Shown: positions 21,101 to 29,405, counted from the first letter of the stretch. The stretch is 64,000 nucleotides of DNA from Prevotellaceae bacterium UBA4301 (GCA_002395775.1 DGUV01000078.1:52393-116392), one strand, 5' to 3'. Notes: generated by a model not told the origin, from the sequence alone. Translations and numbers: made by a program.

Positions 21101-21699
21101 TCCAACCCCGTGTTTTCGCCAGAGCCCCAGATGGGTACGCGGTAGTTGACGCCCGTGTTGTCGATGCGGACACCCATGTAATAGACGTTCATGGAGAAGT
21201 GACCGTCGGTGTCCTGAATTTTATAGATGTTCATCTCCGTAGCGTCATAGACTGACGCCGTGGTGGTGATGGCTGTGCTGTTTCCGGCATTGGCGGGCAC
21301 GTTCACATAGTTGCCTGTGCCAAACTGCATCACGAAGCCGTCGTCGTGTTCGCCGCTGGGGACAAAGCGAACCAGATAGCCAGCTTTCTCTGTGGCCACA
21401 CTGTTGTCAGGCACTTCGTCGATGGAGCGTGTGAAGATTCGTTCTCCTTCGCCCTCGTCGTGCATGAAACCTGCTCCTTGTGGCAAGTCACCCACTTCGC
21501 TGTGGGCAACCTTGTCATCGTTGAGAACGCGGCGCTGATGCAGGAAATACCAGGTGTTGGGTTCAAAGTTGGCCACCGCGCCACCCACGGTCACTGTCTT
21601 TTTTTCAAGCTCAGGCAGTTGAGCTGTGGCGCTCATTGCAGTGAAGAGGGCCACAAACATTGCTGTCAGGAATGTCATAAAGGGGTTCACTTTTTTCAT
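18112..21699 (-). CDS. Discoidin-domain giant secreted protein, paralogue 3 (T9SS cargo)
   Basis: A 1,195-residue protein from the ATG at 21697-21699 (MKKVNPFMTFLTAMFVALF). An upstream in-frame GTG at 21729 would add ten polar residues before the signal peptide and lies almost on the predicted transcription start, so I reject it. The N-terminal module (FEPNTWYFLHQRR, YLVRFVPSGE) is shared with the 21832-25512 paralogue but not with paralogues 1 and 2. Then follow a helical spacer, a GYYWLKTGQTYTTT module, a discoidin-like domain (about 535-690, IDGDANTFWHSDWHN), a helical region (FNALKTAYDAFMQKFVNP) and the sorting tail (YTLDGRLVSRRSNLNSL...GIYILNGVKVSKQ). It is upstream in a probable two-gene operon with paralogue 2. 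Function unknown; surface glycan binding is inferred. Confidence 0.87.
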   Translation of the reverse strand: MKKVNPFMTFLTAMFVALFTAMSATAQLPELEKKTVTVGGAVANFEPNTWYFLHQRRVLNDDKVAHSEVGDLPQGAGFMHDEGEGERIFTRSIDEVPDNSVATEKAGYLVRFVPSGEHDDGFVMQFGTGNYVNVPANAGNSTAITTTASVYDATEMNIYKIQDTDGHFSMNVYYMGVRIDNTGVNYRVPIWGSGENTGLDGNADYSFHEVIFDELSDYDAAMNELTVTFEQYGQYRGSFSVGTDAGQYSAEAVAAFEAALDAADRDNPDLNLENYTPEELRQLAQNIVAAYEAVLASRVPYNLADGYYWLKTGQTYTTTVTDEETMVETQVEVDKYMYCRLNGSTINARWGSPDDIMTDATYLWKVTNLGNGHIKLWNTGTNSGFNEVSQSTAVTMSTESTAEMIVTPAITIDDVVYVNLNVHPQNASEGRYLHQGGHNGGEGSDGNIVGWYATYGEDGPHGSEWQFISVSDEEAQAIIDAYAPMWDREKMLAQYDSIMTNAQQNLEIAQDIQKKVYDDEPLIRAVEQLSSPFTETSEGSIEALIDGDANTFWHSDWHNNFTEPHYLQVEIVDNDVTAAVMRFTRRNNSGNQIIDWAVYGCDDFDATQEECEHLADLNTPVSSFTETLTSDIFETKGHKYIRYYFVRTTGSKTPVFAHMAELQMFRAEVIHSETCQYNVMGDLATNLQKVVDEQSDIERDDITYEEFNALKTAYDAFMQKFVNPAALRAAIDRVKGATNGLAIGTQPGYWADNSTAATLTSLIQSAEAYDAAGNYAPEESERFIEQLQTCSDNFYSSAIGIKEGKWYYLRFAPEQMYDDNSWSKAGANATINEQTGVTMVPSLFGKYIAVTNAIKNEDNGIEVEECIAEETGLNQQLHVFVEDITEMQNADLAKFRFINIGDSAYMLQNKATGLFIKAGGATGPMSLSAHPTLFNTRAIGYGLSAIAARDLKGVDQNYLHIQLANNVLVTWNAYTPGSNSALLIEEAEDVASDYTGEEFRISTLDGQLYAFCFPVEISATEGQMWGVEKVEGTEITLAKMEKAQPGRPFLYIKGSPDDYLADATTDDHDMTVFKHGYELVTEPQTSRPLKGTFENKAVGAGVIIAEGNTLAVSKRSNTAVNANGAYISGDESYNLEAQTTVIFGNGADSIAEVLNKVAQGGAVYTLDGRLVSRRSNLNSLPRGIYILNGVKVSKQ

Positions 21700-21740
21700 G
21701 TTCTGATGATTTAGGTTATTACAATACACTTTTCAGCGGG

Positions 21741-21771
21741 TAAAAATACGAATTATTTCTCAAAGGACAAA
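21741..21771 (-). promoter_or_regulatory. Probable promoter of paralogues 3 and 2
   Basis: Minus-strand TTTG (21768-21771), 19 nt, TATTTTTA (21741-21748; last base off consensus). The -33 element overlaps the T-run of the upstream gene's terminator. Confidence 0.55.
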
Positions 21772-21800
21772 AAAAAGGCCGTGATTTTTCAACCACGGCC
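21769..21800 (-). terminator. Terminator of discoidin paralogue 4
   Basis: The stem GGCCGTG/CACGGCC (21777-21783 with 21794-21800) is followed on the minus strand by eight T residues, a classic intrinsic terminator about 30 nt past the stop at 21832. Confidence 0.92.
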
Positions 21801-21831
21801 CTTTGGAGTTTTAGATGTTGTACTTAAGTCA

Positions 21832-24800
21832 TCACTTCACGATGACCTTCACACCATTCAGGATGTAGATGCCCTTGCCATAGTGGCTCAGGACGTTGAG
21901 GTTAGCTTTACGGCTTACCAGACGGCCGTCGAGCGTGTATGCCTCGCCAGACTTGGCCAACTTGCTCATCACCTCAGTCAGACCATCGGCAGCGTCGCTC
22001 CAGACAACCTCTACGGTTGCTTCGAGGTCAGCAATGGGCTCTTCGCCGCTGACGTAAGCTCCATTGGCATTGACGGCAGTGCTCGAGCGTTTGCTAACTA
22101 CCAGACTGTTGCCCTCGGGAACGAGAACGCCTGCACCAACGGTGGTGTTGGCGAATACACCCTTTAGTGCGCCAGCCTCGACGGGTGCGGTCACAGGCTC
22201 GAAGGTCAGCTTCAGTACGCCCATTTCGGCTTCAGCTTCAGCATCGTAGTCCTTCTCGGCATCGCCTTTCACATAGATAAATGGACGACCAGCCTCGGCC
22301 TTATCAATCTTGGCCAGTGTGACCTTGGTGCCTTCCAGGCTGTTGACAGTCCAGAGCTGACCACCTTCGCCTGCGCTGATTTCTACGGGGAAGCAGAATG
22401 CCTTAACTTCGCCGGGCAGGACGGAAACATTGAAGTCAGTGCCTGCATAGTCGCTGGCTACATCTTCAGCCTCTTCAATATAGAGGGCGCTGCGAGTGGC
22501 CAGAGTGTTGACGTTCCAGGTCACGAGGATGTTGCCGCCGACCTGAGCATGCAGATAGCTCTGAGGTTCGCCAGTCAGGCTCTTGGCAGCAATGATGTTG
22601 AAGCCATAGCCGATGGCGCTGACGTTGAACAGTGAGGGATGTGCGCTCAGGGTGACAGCACCGCTGGTGCCGGCAGCCTTCAGGAACAGGTTGGTGGCCT
22701 TGTTCTGCAGGATGTAGGCGCTGTCGCCCACAGCCACGAAGCGGAACTCGCCCATGTCCTTGTTGGCAAAGTCATCGACGCTCTCGCCATAGAAGTGCAG
22801 TTCCTGACCCAGGGCGGCCTCTTCAGCCTCTTCGATTTCGACGTTACCACTCTCCTCGGTCACAGCGTTGGCCACGGCCACGTACTTGCCCCAGAGGTTG
22901 GGAGCGGTCCAGATGTCCTTCTCGGCATTGTAAACACCGTTGCCGGCTACCTTGTCCCAGCCGTGGGCGTCGTAGTCCTCTTCGGTAGCGAAGCGGATGC
23001 GATACCACTTGCCTTCCTTGATGCCGATGGCGTTAGCAAAGACGTCGGCCGACTGGCCATTCAGGTCTTCGATGTACTTCTCGCTCTGTGCGGGCGTGTA
23101 GTCACCAGCTGCGTCGTAGGCCTTGGCAGCCTCGATGGTGCTGAGCAATGTGGCAGCGCTGCTACCTGCAGGCCAGAAGCCAGGGTCGGTGCCCACAACG
23201 ATGGACTCGGCAGTGCCAGAAACACCTTCCAGGGCCTCGCGCAGGGCTGCGGGGTCAACGAACTTCTCAATGAAGGCATCGTAAGCCTCCTTCAGTTTGT
23301 TGTATTCGTCGAGGGTCAGGTCGGCATCCTCAATGTCAGCCTGCTCGGCGATGACGGTCTCCAGGTTTTTCACCAGATCGCCCATGACGTTGTACTGGCA
23401 GGTCTCGGACTGCAGTACCTCGGCGGGATAGAGTTGGAACTCGGCAAGGTGGAAGTAGCCGCGTGTGCCGCTACCTGCACCAGTGGTGTTCTCGGCATAG
23501 AAGCGCAGATACTTGTAGCCCTTGGTCTCGAATACGTCGCTGACGAGAGTCTCGTCGCTGGCATTCTTGGGTGTGCTGATGGTGGCCAGCAGCTCGCAGG
23601 CGTCCTTCTCGGCCTCAAACTCGTTGGTGCCCATTACGCCCCACTCGGTGATGTGGTCGTTGCCCACGTTGCGACGGGTGAATTGGAAAGCTGCGTTGGC
23701 AACTTCCACGTCGGGCATCTCAACCTGCAGGTAGTGCGTTCCAGCGGGTACGCTGCTGCTCCAGTCGCTGTGCCAGAAGGTGGCTGCGTCGCCGTCAATC
23801 AGGGCATCGATGCTGCCCTCGCGGGTCTCGGTGTAGGGTGACGAGAACTGACTAACTTCGGTAATCAGAGGATTCTCCTCGTCAAGATTTACCTGGATGT
23901 CCTTGGCAATCTCAATCTTAGCCTGGGCGTCGGCCACCATTTCCTTGTAGTTCTCCACCATTTTTTCGCGGTCGGCATAAGGAGCGTAGTCCTCAATCAT
24001 CTGCAGAGCCAGTTCCTCTTCTACGGGAACCAGTGTCCACTCGGTGGCGCCGTAGCCTGTGTCGGTCTTGCCGCACGACCAGCCTACCAGGTTGCCTGAC
24101 TTGCCAGCACCGCTGCTGTGGCCACCTGTGTGCAGGTAGAGGTAGCCGTTGGCTGCCTGAGAGCTGACGCGGATGTCAACATAGACAACACCATCGGTGT
24201 TACCCACATAGTCGAAGGCCATCATGTTCTCGCTCTCGGGGTCCATGGTGACGGGATTGCTTTGTGTGACGTTGTTGAAACGACCCTTGGTGGCCATGTT
24301 CTGCACGTCGTAGGTGTCATCGCCGTTGGCGGTAATCTTCCACAAGGCGGGGACGGAGCTAACTACGTCATCAAGGTCCACGCTGCGCCACATGCCCACC
24401 ATGTCGCTGCCGGAGAAGCCGCTGGTCATGTACTTATCGACGTAGATGGTCTCTTCCTCACCGGTCTCTTCGTTGGTGATGGTCTCGGTCCACTTGCTGA
24501 TGCCCGAGTCGGAGTAACCGTTTTTGATGAAGTAGTAGCCCGAGGCAAACTGAATCTTCACCTGCGAGGCTACGACAGCGTTGTAGGCGTCAATCAGGGC
24601 TTGCTTCACGGCTTGCAGTTTCTCCACGGTCCAGTCGCCGGGACCATCGGGGCTTTGAGCCTCTTCGGCAGCGTCGTAGGCAGCCTGCAGGGCAGCCTCG
24701 AATGCGGCCACTTCAGCCTCGCCGTACTGGCCAGGCTCAGTGCCTGCGATGAAGGTACCAGAATACTCGAAGTACTGTTGGTAGGCAGCCTCCAGTTCCT

Positions 24801-25512
24801 TGATGGCAGCATCGAGGAGCTCGATGTCACCCCACTCAATGCTGACAATGCTCCAAATGCTGTTGGAGACAATCATGCCGCTCTCGTTGAGCACGGTCTC
24901 ATGCTTACCCGAATCCCAGGTCACAACAGTGTTGCCTGCAGGGAAACCTGCGTCGCTGGCAACGTTGTTATCGACGCGCTGGCCCATGTCATAGACATTG
25001 ATGCCGATGGCGCCGGGAGCCGTCTCCTGGTCGATGAAGTAGATGTTGAATTCGCCGGCATCGTAGATGTTGTCGGTGCCTGCAAATTTCTTGCTGTTGC
25101 CCGTTCCGGCAGGACCGGTCATCCAGTCGCCTGTGCCGAACTCAATGTTGTAGGCACCCTCGTTCTCGGTGGGCACAAAGCGTACCAGGAATCCAGCCAC
25201 AGTTGTGGCGGGCTGCGCTTCTTCCAGATTGCTCACACCGGCCTTGATGATGTCCTTACCGACACCTTGGTCGTAGAGGAAACCACCCGATGTGGGAGCC
25301 TCACCTGCAAGGACGGGAGCATACTGGCCAGTGCCAGTGCTTGCGGTGCGTCCTTGGTGCAGTAGATACCATGTGTTGGGTTCAAACTCAGAAACGGCCT
25401 GACCGATGGCCACCGACTTAGTGGCAAGGTCCATTTCCTCCTGAGCCATTGCGTTGGTGCTAAAGAACATGGCTACCAACAACATGAGAAAAGACGTAAT
25501 CTTTCTGCTCAT
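21832..25512 (-). CDS. Discoidin-domain giant secreted protein, paralogue 4 (T9SS cargo)
   Basis: A 1,226-residue protein, the longest of the four paralogues. Signal peptide (about 1-23), N-terminal module with FEPNTWYLLHQGR and FLVRFVPTENEG, helical spacer, central module (GYYFIKNGYSDSG), discoidin-like domain (about 560-720, IDGDAATFWHSDW), the motif ETCQYNVMGDL shared with paralogue 3, a helical region (YNKLKEAYDAFIEKFVDP) and the sorting tail (YTLDGRLVSRKANLN...GIYILNGVKVIVK). The protein is acidic in its spacers. It is the first gene in the direction of transcription of the array, with its own promoter at 25564-25593 and a strong terminator, so it forms its own transcription unit. No enzymatic motif is visible; a surface binding or structural role is inferred. 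Confidence 0.88.
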   Translation of the reverse strand: MSRKITSFLMLLVAMFFSTNAMAQEEMDLATKSVAIGQAVSEFEPNTWYLLHQGRTASTGTGQYAPVLAGEAPTSGGFLYDQGVGKDIIKAGVSNLEEAQPATTVAGFLVRFVPTENEGAYNIEFGTGDWMTGPAGTGNSKKFAGTDNIYDAGEFNIYFIDQETAPGAIGINVYDMGQRVDNNVASDAGFPAGNTVVTWDSGKHETVLNESGMIVSNSIWSIVSIEWGDIELLDAAIKELEAAYQQYFEYSGTFIAGTEPGQYGEAEVAAFEAALQAAYDAAEEAQSPDGPGDWTVEKLQAVKQALIDAYNAVVASQVKIQFASGYYFIKNGYSDSGISKWTETITNEETGEEETIYVDKYMTSGFSGSDMVGMWRSVDLDDVVSSVPALWKITANGDDTYDVQNMATKGRFNNVTQSNPVTMDPESENMMAFDYVGNTDGVVYVDIRVSSQAANGYLYLHTGGHSSGAGKSGNLVGWSCGKTDTGYGATEWTLVPVEEELALQMIEDYAPYADREKMVENYKEMVADAQAKIEIAKDIQVNLDEENPLITEVSQFSSPYTETREGSIDALIDGDAATFWHSDWSSSVPAGTHYLQVEMPDVEVANAAFQFTRRNVGNDHITEWGVMGTNEFEAEKDACELLATISTPKNASDETLVSDVFETKGYKYLRFYAENTTGAGSGTRGYFHLAEFQLYPAEVLQSETCQYNVMGDLVKNLETVIAEQADIEDADLTLDEYNKLKEAYDAFIEKFVDPAALREALEGVSGTAESIVVGTDPGFWPAGSSAATLLSTIEAAKAYDAAGDYTPAQSEKYIEDLNGQSADVFANAIGIKEGKWYRIRFATEEDYDAHGWDKVAGNGVYNAEKDIWTAPNLWGKYVAVANAVTEESGNVEIEEAEEAALGQELHFYGESVDDFANKDMGEFRFVAVGDSAYILQNKATNLFLKAAGTSGAVTLSAHPSLFNVSAIGYGFNIIAAKSLTGEPQSYLHAQVGGNILVTWNVNTLATRSALYIEEAEDVASDYAGTDFNVSVLPGEVKAFCFPVEISAGEGGQLWTVNSLEGTKVTLAKIDKAEAGRPFIYVKGDAEKDYDAEAEAEMGVLKLTFEPVTAPVEAGALKGVFANTTVGAGVLVPEGNSLVVSKRSSTAVNANGAYVSGEEPIADLEATVEVVWSDAADGLTEVMSKLAKSGEAYTLDGRLVSRKANLNVLSHYGKGIYILNGVKVIVK

Positions 25513-25563
25513 AACATTTAGGTTTTAGTTAGTAATAAGTTAGTTTCTCATAATATATCGGGG

Positions 25564-25593
25564 CAAATATAGAGAAAAGAAACGAAACTGCAA
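25564..25593 (-). promoter_or_regulatory. Promoter of discoidin paralogue 4
   Basis: Minus-strand TTG (25591-25593), 19 nt, TATATTTG (25564-25571), 52 nt upstream of the ATG. Confidence 0.8.
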
Positions 25594-25821
25594 TAAGAAA
25601 AAGTCGAAAAATAGTCATACTGCAGTTATTTTCTCTATTTGATGATACATTATTATTTAGTATACGCGCGTCGCGGGCGCGGTTATGAAACCCGTCCGGA
25701 AACTGACGGGGGCATAAAAAGCTTTACACTCTAAGGAATCTTTCACACCGCGCTCCCCGATTTTGTTTTTAGCGTTTCCGAGGATTTCTATCTGTTTACA
25801 TTCCAGATGTTTACAGGATAA
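25594..25821. other. Non-coding gap with a CG island
   Basis: No gene is seen. It contains an AT-rich half, a GC island at 25661-25682 (TATACGCGCGTCGCGGGCGC), and a short direct repeat, CTGTTTACATTC / GATGTTTACAGG, near 25791-25817. Confidence 0.5.
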
Positions 25822-27774
25822 TCAGGACAATCGCTCTATCCACTTCTCGCCCAAGGCCGATTTCACGCGGATGTGTTCCTGTACGGCGGTGACGAAGGGG
25901 TTGCTGTCAAACTGCCCACGCACCTCGGCAAAGTCGGCCTCGGCCGTCGATGTATTGCCGTCGAATCCGAACCCCGTCTTTGTGGAGAGCGAGAATTCCT
26001 TGCGTGCATCCTGGTAGAGCATCTCGTCGAGCCCCACCACGGCCTGCTTCCAGCGGCGAATGATGCCGATGAGCACCTCGTTGCGCTCCAGATCCTGTTC
26101 GGTCAGGTTGTAGAAACCCAGCAGCAGCTTGTAGGCCCAGGCCCACTCCAGGTCGTAGTAGTGGCGATGGATGTCGTTCAGTCGGCGGTTTACCTCCTCC
26201 TGCGAGCACACGCTGCCCTGCTCGATGTCGTTCATCAGCTGGGTGATGAGCGAGTGGGGGGCGATGAGCCCCGAGAGGTCGAGCCAGTCGCCCTCGCCCG
26301 TATTTTCCTCGGGACGCAGTTGGCGGGTCTTCTCCAGTCGGGAGATGAGCGAGTTGCCCAGGAATTTCTCTATGGCCATGCGATAGAGGCGTATGCCACG
26401 CTCCAGGGCCGAGTGTGTGATTTTTGCGCTCTGGTAGGTGTAGGTGTCGCTGGTGGCGCCCGAGAGCGACCGCAGTTGTTCCAGCACCTTCAGCCCCTGC
26501 AACATTTTGTCGATGGTGTAGGGCGACAGCAGGTTGAAGTTCACTTGGTCCAGTCGGCCCTCCTGGGCGCGGCGGTCGCGTTTGGGCCATTTCTGTGCGT
26601 CGCGAATGGTTCCCACCGAACGTAGGTTGACGGCTGGTGCCAGCCACGTCTCGCCCTGTTTCTCAATGAGGTAGGAGAAGGGCAGGGCCGAGGTGTCGGG
26701 GTTTGTGGAGTGGCGGCCCATTACCAGGGAGAATGCCCCGATGCGAGCAGGCCACAGGATGTAGCTGTCCGAGGCCGTCTTGGCACCGCGCTCCAGGGCG
26801 CCCTGATGGATGGGGCCCAGCTTATACATGTGATTCGACTGGTTCGAGCCGCTACCGGCATTCATGAACGAGAAAATGCCGGCAATGAGCAATGTCGATT
26901 TGTGGTGGGTCACTGTGAAGGGTCCTGCAAAAATGGCACAAGCCTCGCCATTCTCCTCCTGACAGTTGCAGAAGAAGAGCGAGTCCGAGGCCGAATAGCC
27001 ATGGCCCAGAGTGCATGACTGGCCCACATAGACGCGCGAGATGGTGGTACAGTCTTCAATATGCGAACCGTCTTGCACGATGAAGTCCTCCGCAATCACG
27101 CCGTAGCCGATGTGTACGGGCGACTCCTCGCGGCTCATGAGCGATCCGTTCTTCAGTTTCCCCGCTCCCTCTATCTTGCTCCAGGGGCCGATGTAGAGAT
27201 TCTTGATGTAACCCGTGTCAACGATGGTGGAATTTTGTCCGATGCGACCACGGTCCGATTGCCGATTTTCGGCGATTTCATCGGCAAATTTCTTCAGTCT
27301 GTCGATGAGCACGGGACGGTGGCGATACATGGCCTGCATGTAGGCTTCCTGGGCCGAAAGACGGTCATGGATGGTCACCTCGCGCCCTCCCGTCTCGTTG
27401 AGAACGGATACCTCCACTCCGTTGCCAAAACGCGTGGGACCATCCACCAGGATGATGTCAACGTTCTCGATGAAGCAGTCGGCCTCAATGTCGTAGTTGG
27501 CGATGTAGTTCTTGATGTTCTCCACACAGCAGTCGTCGCCAATGGTGACGTTGTGCAGCGTGACGTGGAATAGTCCCGAATGCTTGTGTATGCCCCCGGG
27601 CATGGTGAACGACTTCTGGAACTGTCCGATGCGGCAGTCTCCGGAGAAGCGCACATGACGCATGTATTTGACATTCGTTTCAGGGTGGACGCTCACCCAG
27701 GTCCAGTCCTCAGCCGTGCATCCCTGCTCCTCGAGCTGGGCAATCTCAGTTTGCGATAGTTTACGGTATTCCAT
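25822..27774 (-). CDS. DUF4954-family left-handed beta-helix protein
   Basis: A 650-residue cytoplasmic protein without signal peptide, beginning MEYRKLSQTEIAQLEEQGC. Much of residues 40-330 has the spaced hydrophobic/Gly pattern of hexapeptide-repeat beta helices (IGDDCCVENIKNY, IGYGVIAEDFIVQDG, VYVGQSCTLGHGYSASDS), as in acyl- and sugar-nucleotide transferases. The C-terminal third is helical (about 420-600). This matches the Bacteroidetes DUF4954 family, for which I know no proven reaction; a sugar-phosphate nucleotidyl- or acyltransferase-like role is possible. It is transcribed away from the next gene; the 80-nt gap between the two starts must hold both promoters, but I see no clear TAnnTTTG in it. 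Confidence 0.8.
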   Translation of the reverse strand: MEYRKLSQTEIAQLEEQGCTAEDWTWVSVHPETNVKYMRHVRFSGDCRIGQFQKSFTMPGGIHKHSGLFHVTLHNVTIGDDCCVENIKNYIANYDIEADCFIENVDIILVDGPTRFGNGVEVSVLNETGGREVTIHDRLSAQEAYMQAMYRHRPVLIDRLKKFADEIAENRQSDRGRIGQNSTIVDTGYIKNLYIGPWSKIEGAGKLKNGSLMSREESPVHIGYGVIAEDFIVQDGSHIEDCTTISRVYVGQSCTLGHGYSASDSLFFCNCQEENGEACAIFAGPFTVTHHKSTLLIAGIFSFMNAGSGSNQSNHMYKLGPIHQGALERGAKTASDSYILWPARIGAFSLVMGRHSTNPDTSALPFSYLIEKQGETWLAPAVNLRSVGTIRDAQKWPKRDRRAQEGRLDQVNFNLLSPYTIDKMLQGLKVLEQLRSLSGATSDTYTYQSAKITHSALERGIRLYRMAIEKFLGNSLISRLEKTRQLRPEENTGEGDWLDLSGLIAPHSLITQLMNDIEQGSVCSQEEVNRRLNDIHRHYYDLEWAWAYKLLLGFYNLTEQDLERNEVLIGIIRRWKQAVVGLDEMLYQDARKEFSLSTKTGFGFDGNTSTAEADFAEVRGQFDSNPFVTAVQEHIRVKSALGEKWIERLS

Positions 27775-27854
27775 GATGTAGTGAAAAACTTTTTACCTTT
27801 CTAATATAATAATATAACGTCGGTGTCGTTAATTTATTATAAATATGACCCAAA

Positions 27855-28367
27855 ATGTTGCCCATACGCAATCCTTTTCTCTGGCTCGTCAGGTGGCGCC
27901 ATCGCAAGGGTTACGGCATCCATTCGCCGTTTGCCTACAACCTTGTGACCCAGGTGCTTTACACCCCCGGCCGTTATTATGCCGATGACCGCCTCGACGG
28001 TCTCTTCCCTTGGTGGGAGCGATATGTGCTGCGGCGCCGCCTGGTGTGCCACAGATTGCTCTTCCGCCTGGCTAACTATTGGCAACCGCGCGAAATACAT
28101 GTGCCTGCCGATGTGGATGGGGAGGTCAACTCGTTCCTCCATGCCGGCTGCAAGCATGCCAGGCTGATGATGGTCGATGACGAGGTCCTCAACTATGTGG
28201 GCAATCGCGGCCGCATGGTGGTTGTTCAGAATCTTAGCAAGCATGCGCGTCGCTGGCGCCAGATTGTGGACGACCCTCGAGTCACTGTCAGTTTCGATTT
28301 GGGCGACATGGGCGTGGCATTCTTCCTGCCCCGAATGGAGAAACAACATTACATCATAAACTGGTAA
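27855..28367 (+). CDS. Short GIHSPF-motif protein, possibly a reduced methyltransferase relative
   Basis: A 170-residue basic protein. The N-terminal RWRHRKGYGIHSPFAYNLVTQVL resembles the start of a Bacteroidetes family annotated as SAM-dependent methyltransferase-like, and the end (DLGDMGVAFFLPRMEKQHYIINW) resembles that family's end. The middle is short and I cannot find the glycine-rich SAM-binding loop, so it may be a shortened or non-catalytic member. Its stop is 2 nt before the start of the cobalamin adenosyltransferase, so the two are almost certainly co-translated. An ATG at 27845 is in another frame and is ignored. The function is not known and the family call rests on end motifs recognised by eye. 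Confidence 0.7.
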   Translation: MLPIRNPFLWLVRWRHRKGYGIHSPFAYNLVTQVLYTPGRYYADDRLDGLFPWWERYVLRRRLVCHRLLFRLANYWQPREIHVPADVDGEVNSFLHAGCKHARLMMVDDEVLNYVGNRGRMVVVQNLSKHARRWRQIVDDPRVTVSFDLGDMGVAFFLPRMEKQHYIINW

Positions 28368-28369
28368 CC

Positions 28370-28915
28370 ATGAAAAAATCAAATGTTTACACACGCCGAG
28401 GCGACGACGGCACAACAGGCCTTGTCGGCGGACAGCGTATCCCTAAAAACCATACACGCCTGGAAGCCTACGGGACCATGGATGAATTGAATAGTTTCCT
28501 GGGTCTGTTGTTGACCTATGTGACCGAGGAGACCGACCGCCAGCTGGTTGTCAAGATTCAGAACGACCTGTTCTCGGTGGGCTGTGAACTGGCTACCATC
28601 GACCGTCCTGCCCGCCATGCTGTGTCGGAAGCCGACGTGGCCGTGCTCGAAAGTGCCATCGACGAGATGGACGCCCTGTGCGGAGGTTGGAAGGGCTTCA
28701 TCCTCCCGGGCGGAACTCGCGGGGCGGCCTTGGCTCATGTGTGCCGCACAGTGTGTCGGAGGCTCGAACGGCGCATCTATGCCATCGATGATGGGGTGCC
28801 CACTGATTCTGCTTTGTTGCAATATATCAACAGATTAAGTGACTTTTTCTTTCTTTTTGCAAAGAAAATCAATTATTTAGTAGGTCGAGAAGAAAATATT
28901 TGGCGAAATCGTTGA
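28370..28915 (+). CDS. ATP:cob(I)alamin adenosyltransferase, PduO type
   Basis: A 181-residue protein with the PduO/MMAB signature: N-terminal YTRRGDDGTTGLVGG, then LEAYGTMDELNSFLG, and C-terminal helices containing FILPGGTRGAALAHVCRTVCRRLER. These residues form the ATP site and the five-helix bundle of this family. The enzyme transfers adenosyl from ATP to cob(I)alamin, making the coenzyme B12 used by enzymes such as methylmalonyl-CoA mutase in propionate formation. Length and motif order are normal. It is the second gene of a tight pair with the GIHSPF protein. Its last codons overlap the -33 element of the next promoter. Confidence 0.93.
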   Translation: MKKSNVYTRRGDDGTTGLVGGQRIPKNHTRLEAYGTMDELNSFLGLLLTYVTEETDRQLVVKIQNDLFSVGCELATIDRPARHAVSEADVAVLESAIDEMDALCGGWKGFILPGGTRGAALAHVCRTVCRRLERRIYAIDDGVPTDSALLQYINRLSDFFFLFAKKINYLVGREENIWRNR

Positions 28916-28942
28916 TTATTTCATTTTTGTGTTATATTTTTG
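28912..28942 (+). promoter_or_regulatory. Promoter of the DUF2795 gene
   Basis: TTG (28912-28914), 20 nt, TATTTTTG (28935-28942); the ATG follows 45 nt later. It overlaps the end of the adenosyltransferase gene. Confidence 0.75.
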
Positions 28943-28987
28943 CAGGCCGAAAAACGATTCGTTTTTTTAATTAAATAATAAAAAGAG

Positions 28988-29209
28988 ATGTATTGGACAT
29001 TGGAATTGGCCTCGAAGCTCGAGGATGCTCCCTGGCCTGCAACGAAGGAGGAACTCATTGACTACGCCGTGCGCAGCGGGGCTCCTCTTGAAGTGATTGA
29101 GAACCTACAGGAAATCGAGGACGAGGGCGAAATCTACGAAACCATTGAGGACGTCTGGCCCGATTATCCCACCAAAGAGGACTTCCTCTTCAACGAGGAT
29201 GAGTATTAA
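28988..29209 (+). CDS. DUF2795 family small acidic protein
   Basis: A 73-residue acidic protein, MYWTLELASKLEDAPWPATK..., carrying the DUF2795 core (PATKEELIDYAVRSGAPLEVIENLQ) and an acidic tail ending DFLFNEDEY. The family is widespread and small; its role is not established to my knowledge. It is a single-gene unit with its own promoter upstream and a long hairpin downstream. No signal peptide, so it is probably cytoplasmic. Confidence 0.85.
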   Translation: MYWTLELASKLEDAPWPATKEELIDYAVRSGAPLEVIENLQEIEDEGEIYETIEDVWPDYPTKEDFLFNEDEY

Positions 29210-29236
29210 GGCTTTCATTTAAGTCTAAAACGCTTA

Positions 29237-29281
29237 ACACCAGCGAGATGAACAAGAATCGTTTGTTTGTCTCGCTGGTGT
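29237..29281 (+). terminator. Long hairpin after the DUF2795 gene
   Basis: A 12-bp perfect stem (ACACCAGCGAGA with TCTCGCTGGTGT). The 21-nt loop can pair further (AACAA with TTGTT). No T-run follows, so it could be a weak terminator or an RNA-stabilising 3' structure. Confidence 0.55.
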
Positions 29282-29374
29282 CGTTAAGGTGCAATCTCGG
29301 AGGCAATTCATTCATAATCTTGCCGCAAAATGACGGGTTTACTGTACCTTGACATAAAAATCATACTGGTTTGC

Positions 29375-29405
29375 TTTGTTCTACTTCCGATTTTTCGTAC
29401 TTTTG
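29375..29405 (+). promoter_or_regulatory. Promoter of the YqeY-like gene
   Basis: TTTG (29375-29378), 19 nt, TACTTTTG (29398-29405), 34 nt before the ATG. Confidence 0.85.

Noticed and set aside
21700..21729. GTG start extending discoidin paralogue 3
   Set aside because: Would place ten polar residues before the signal peptide and begins at about the predicted transcription start.
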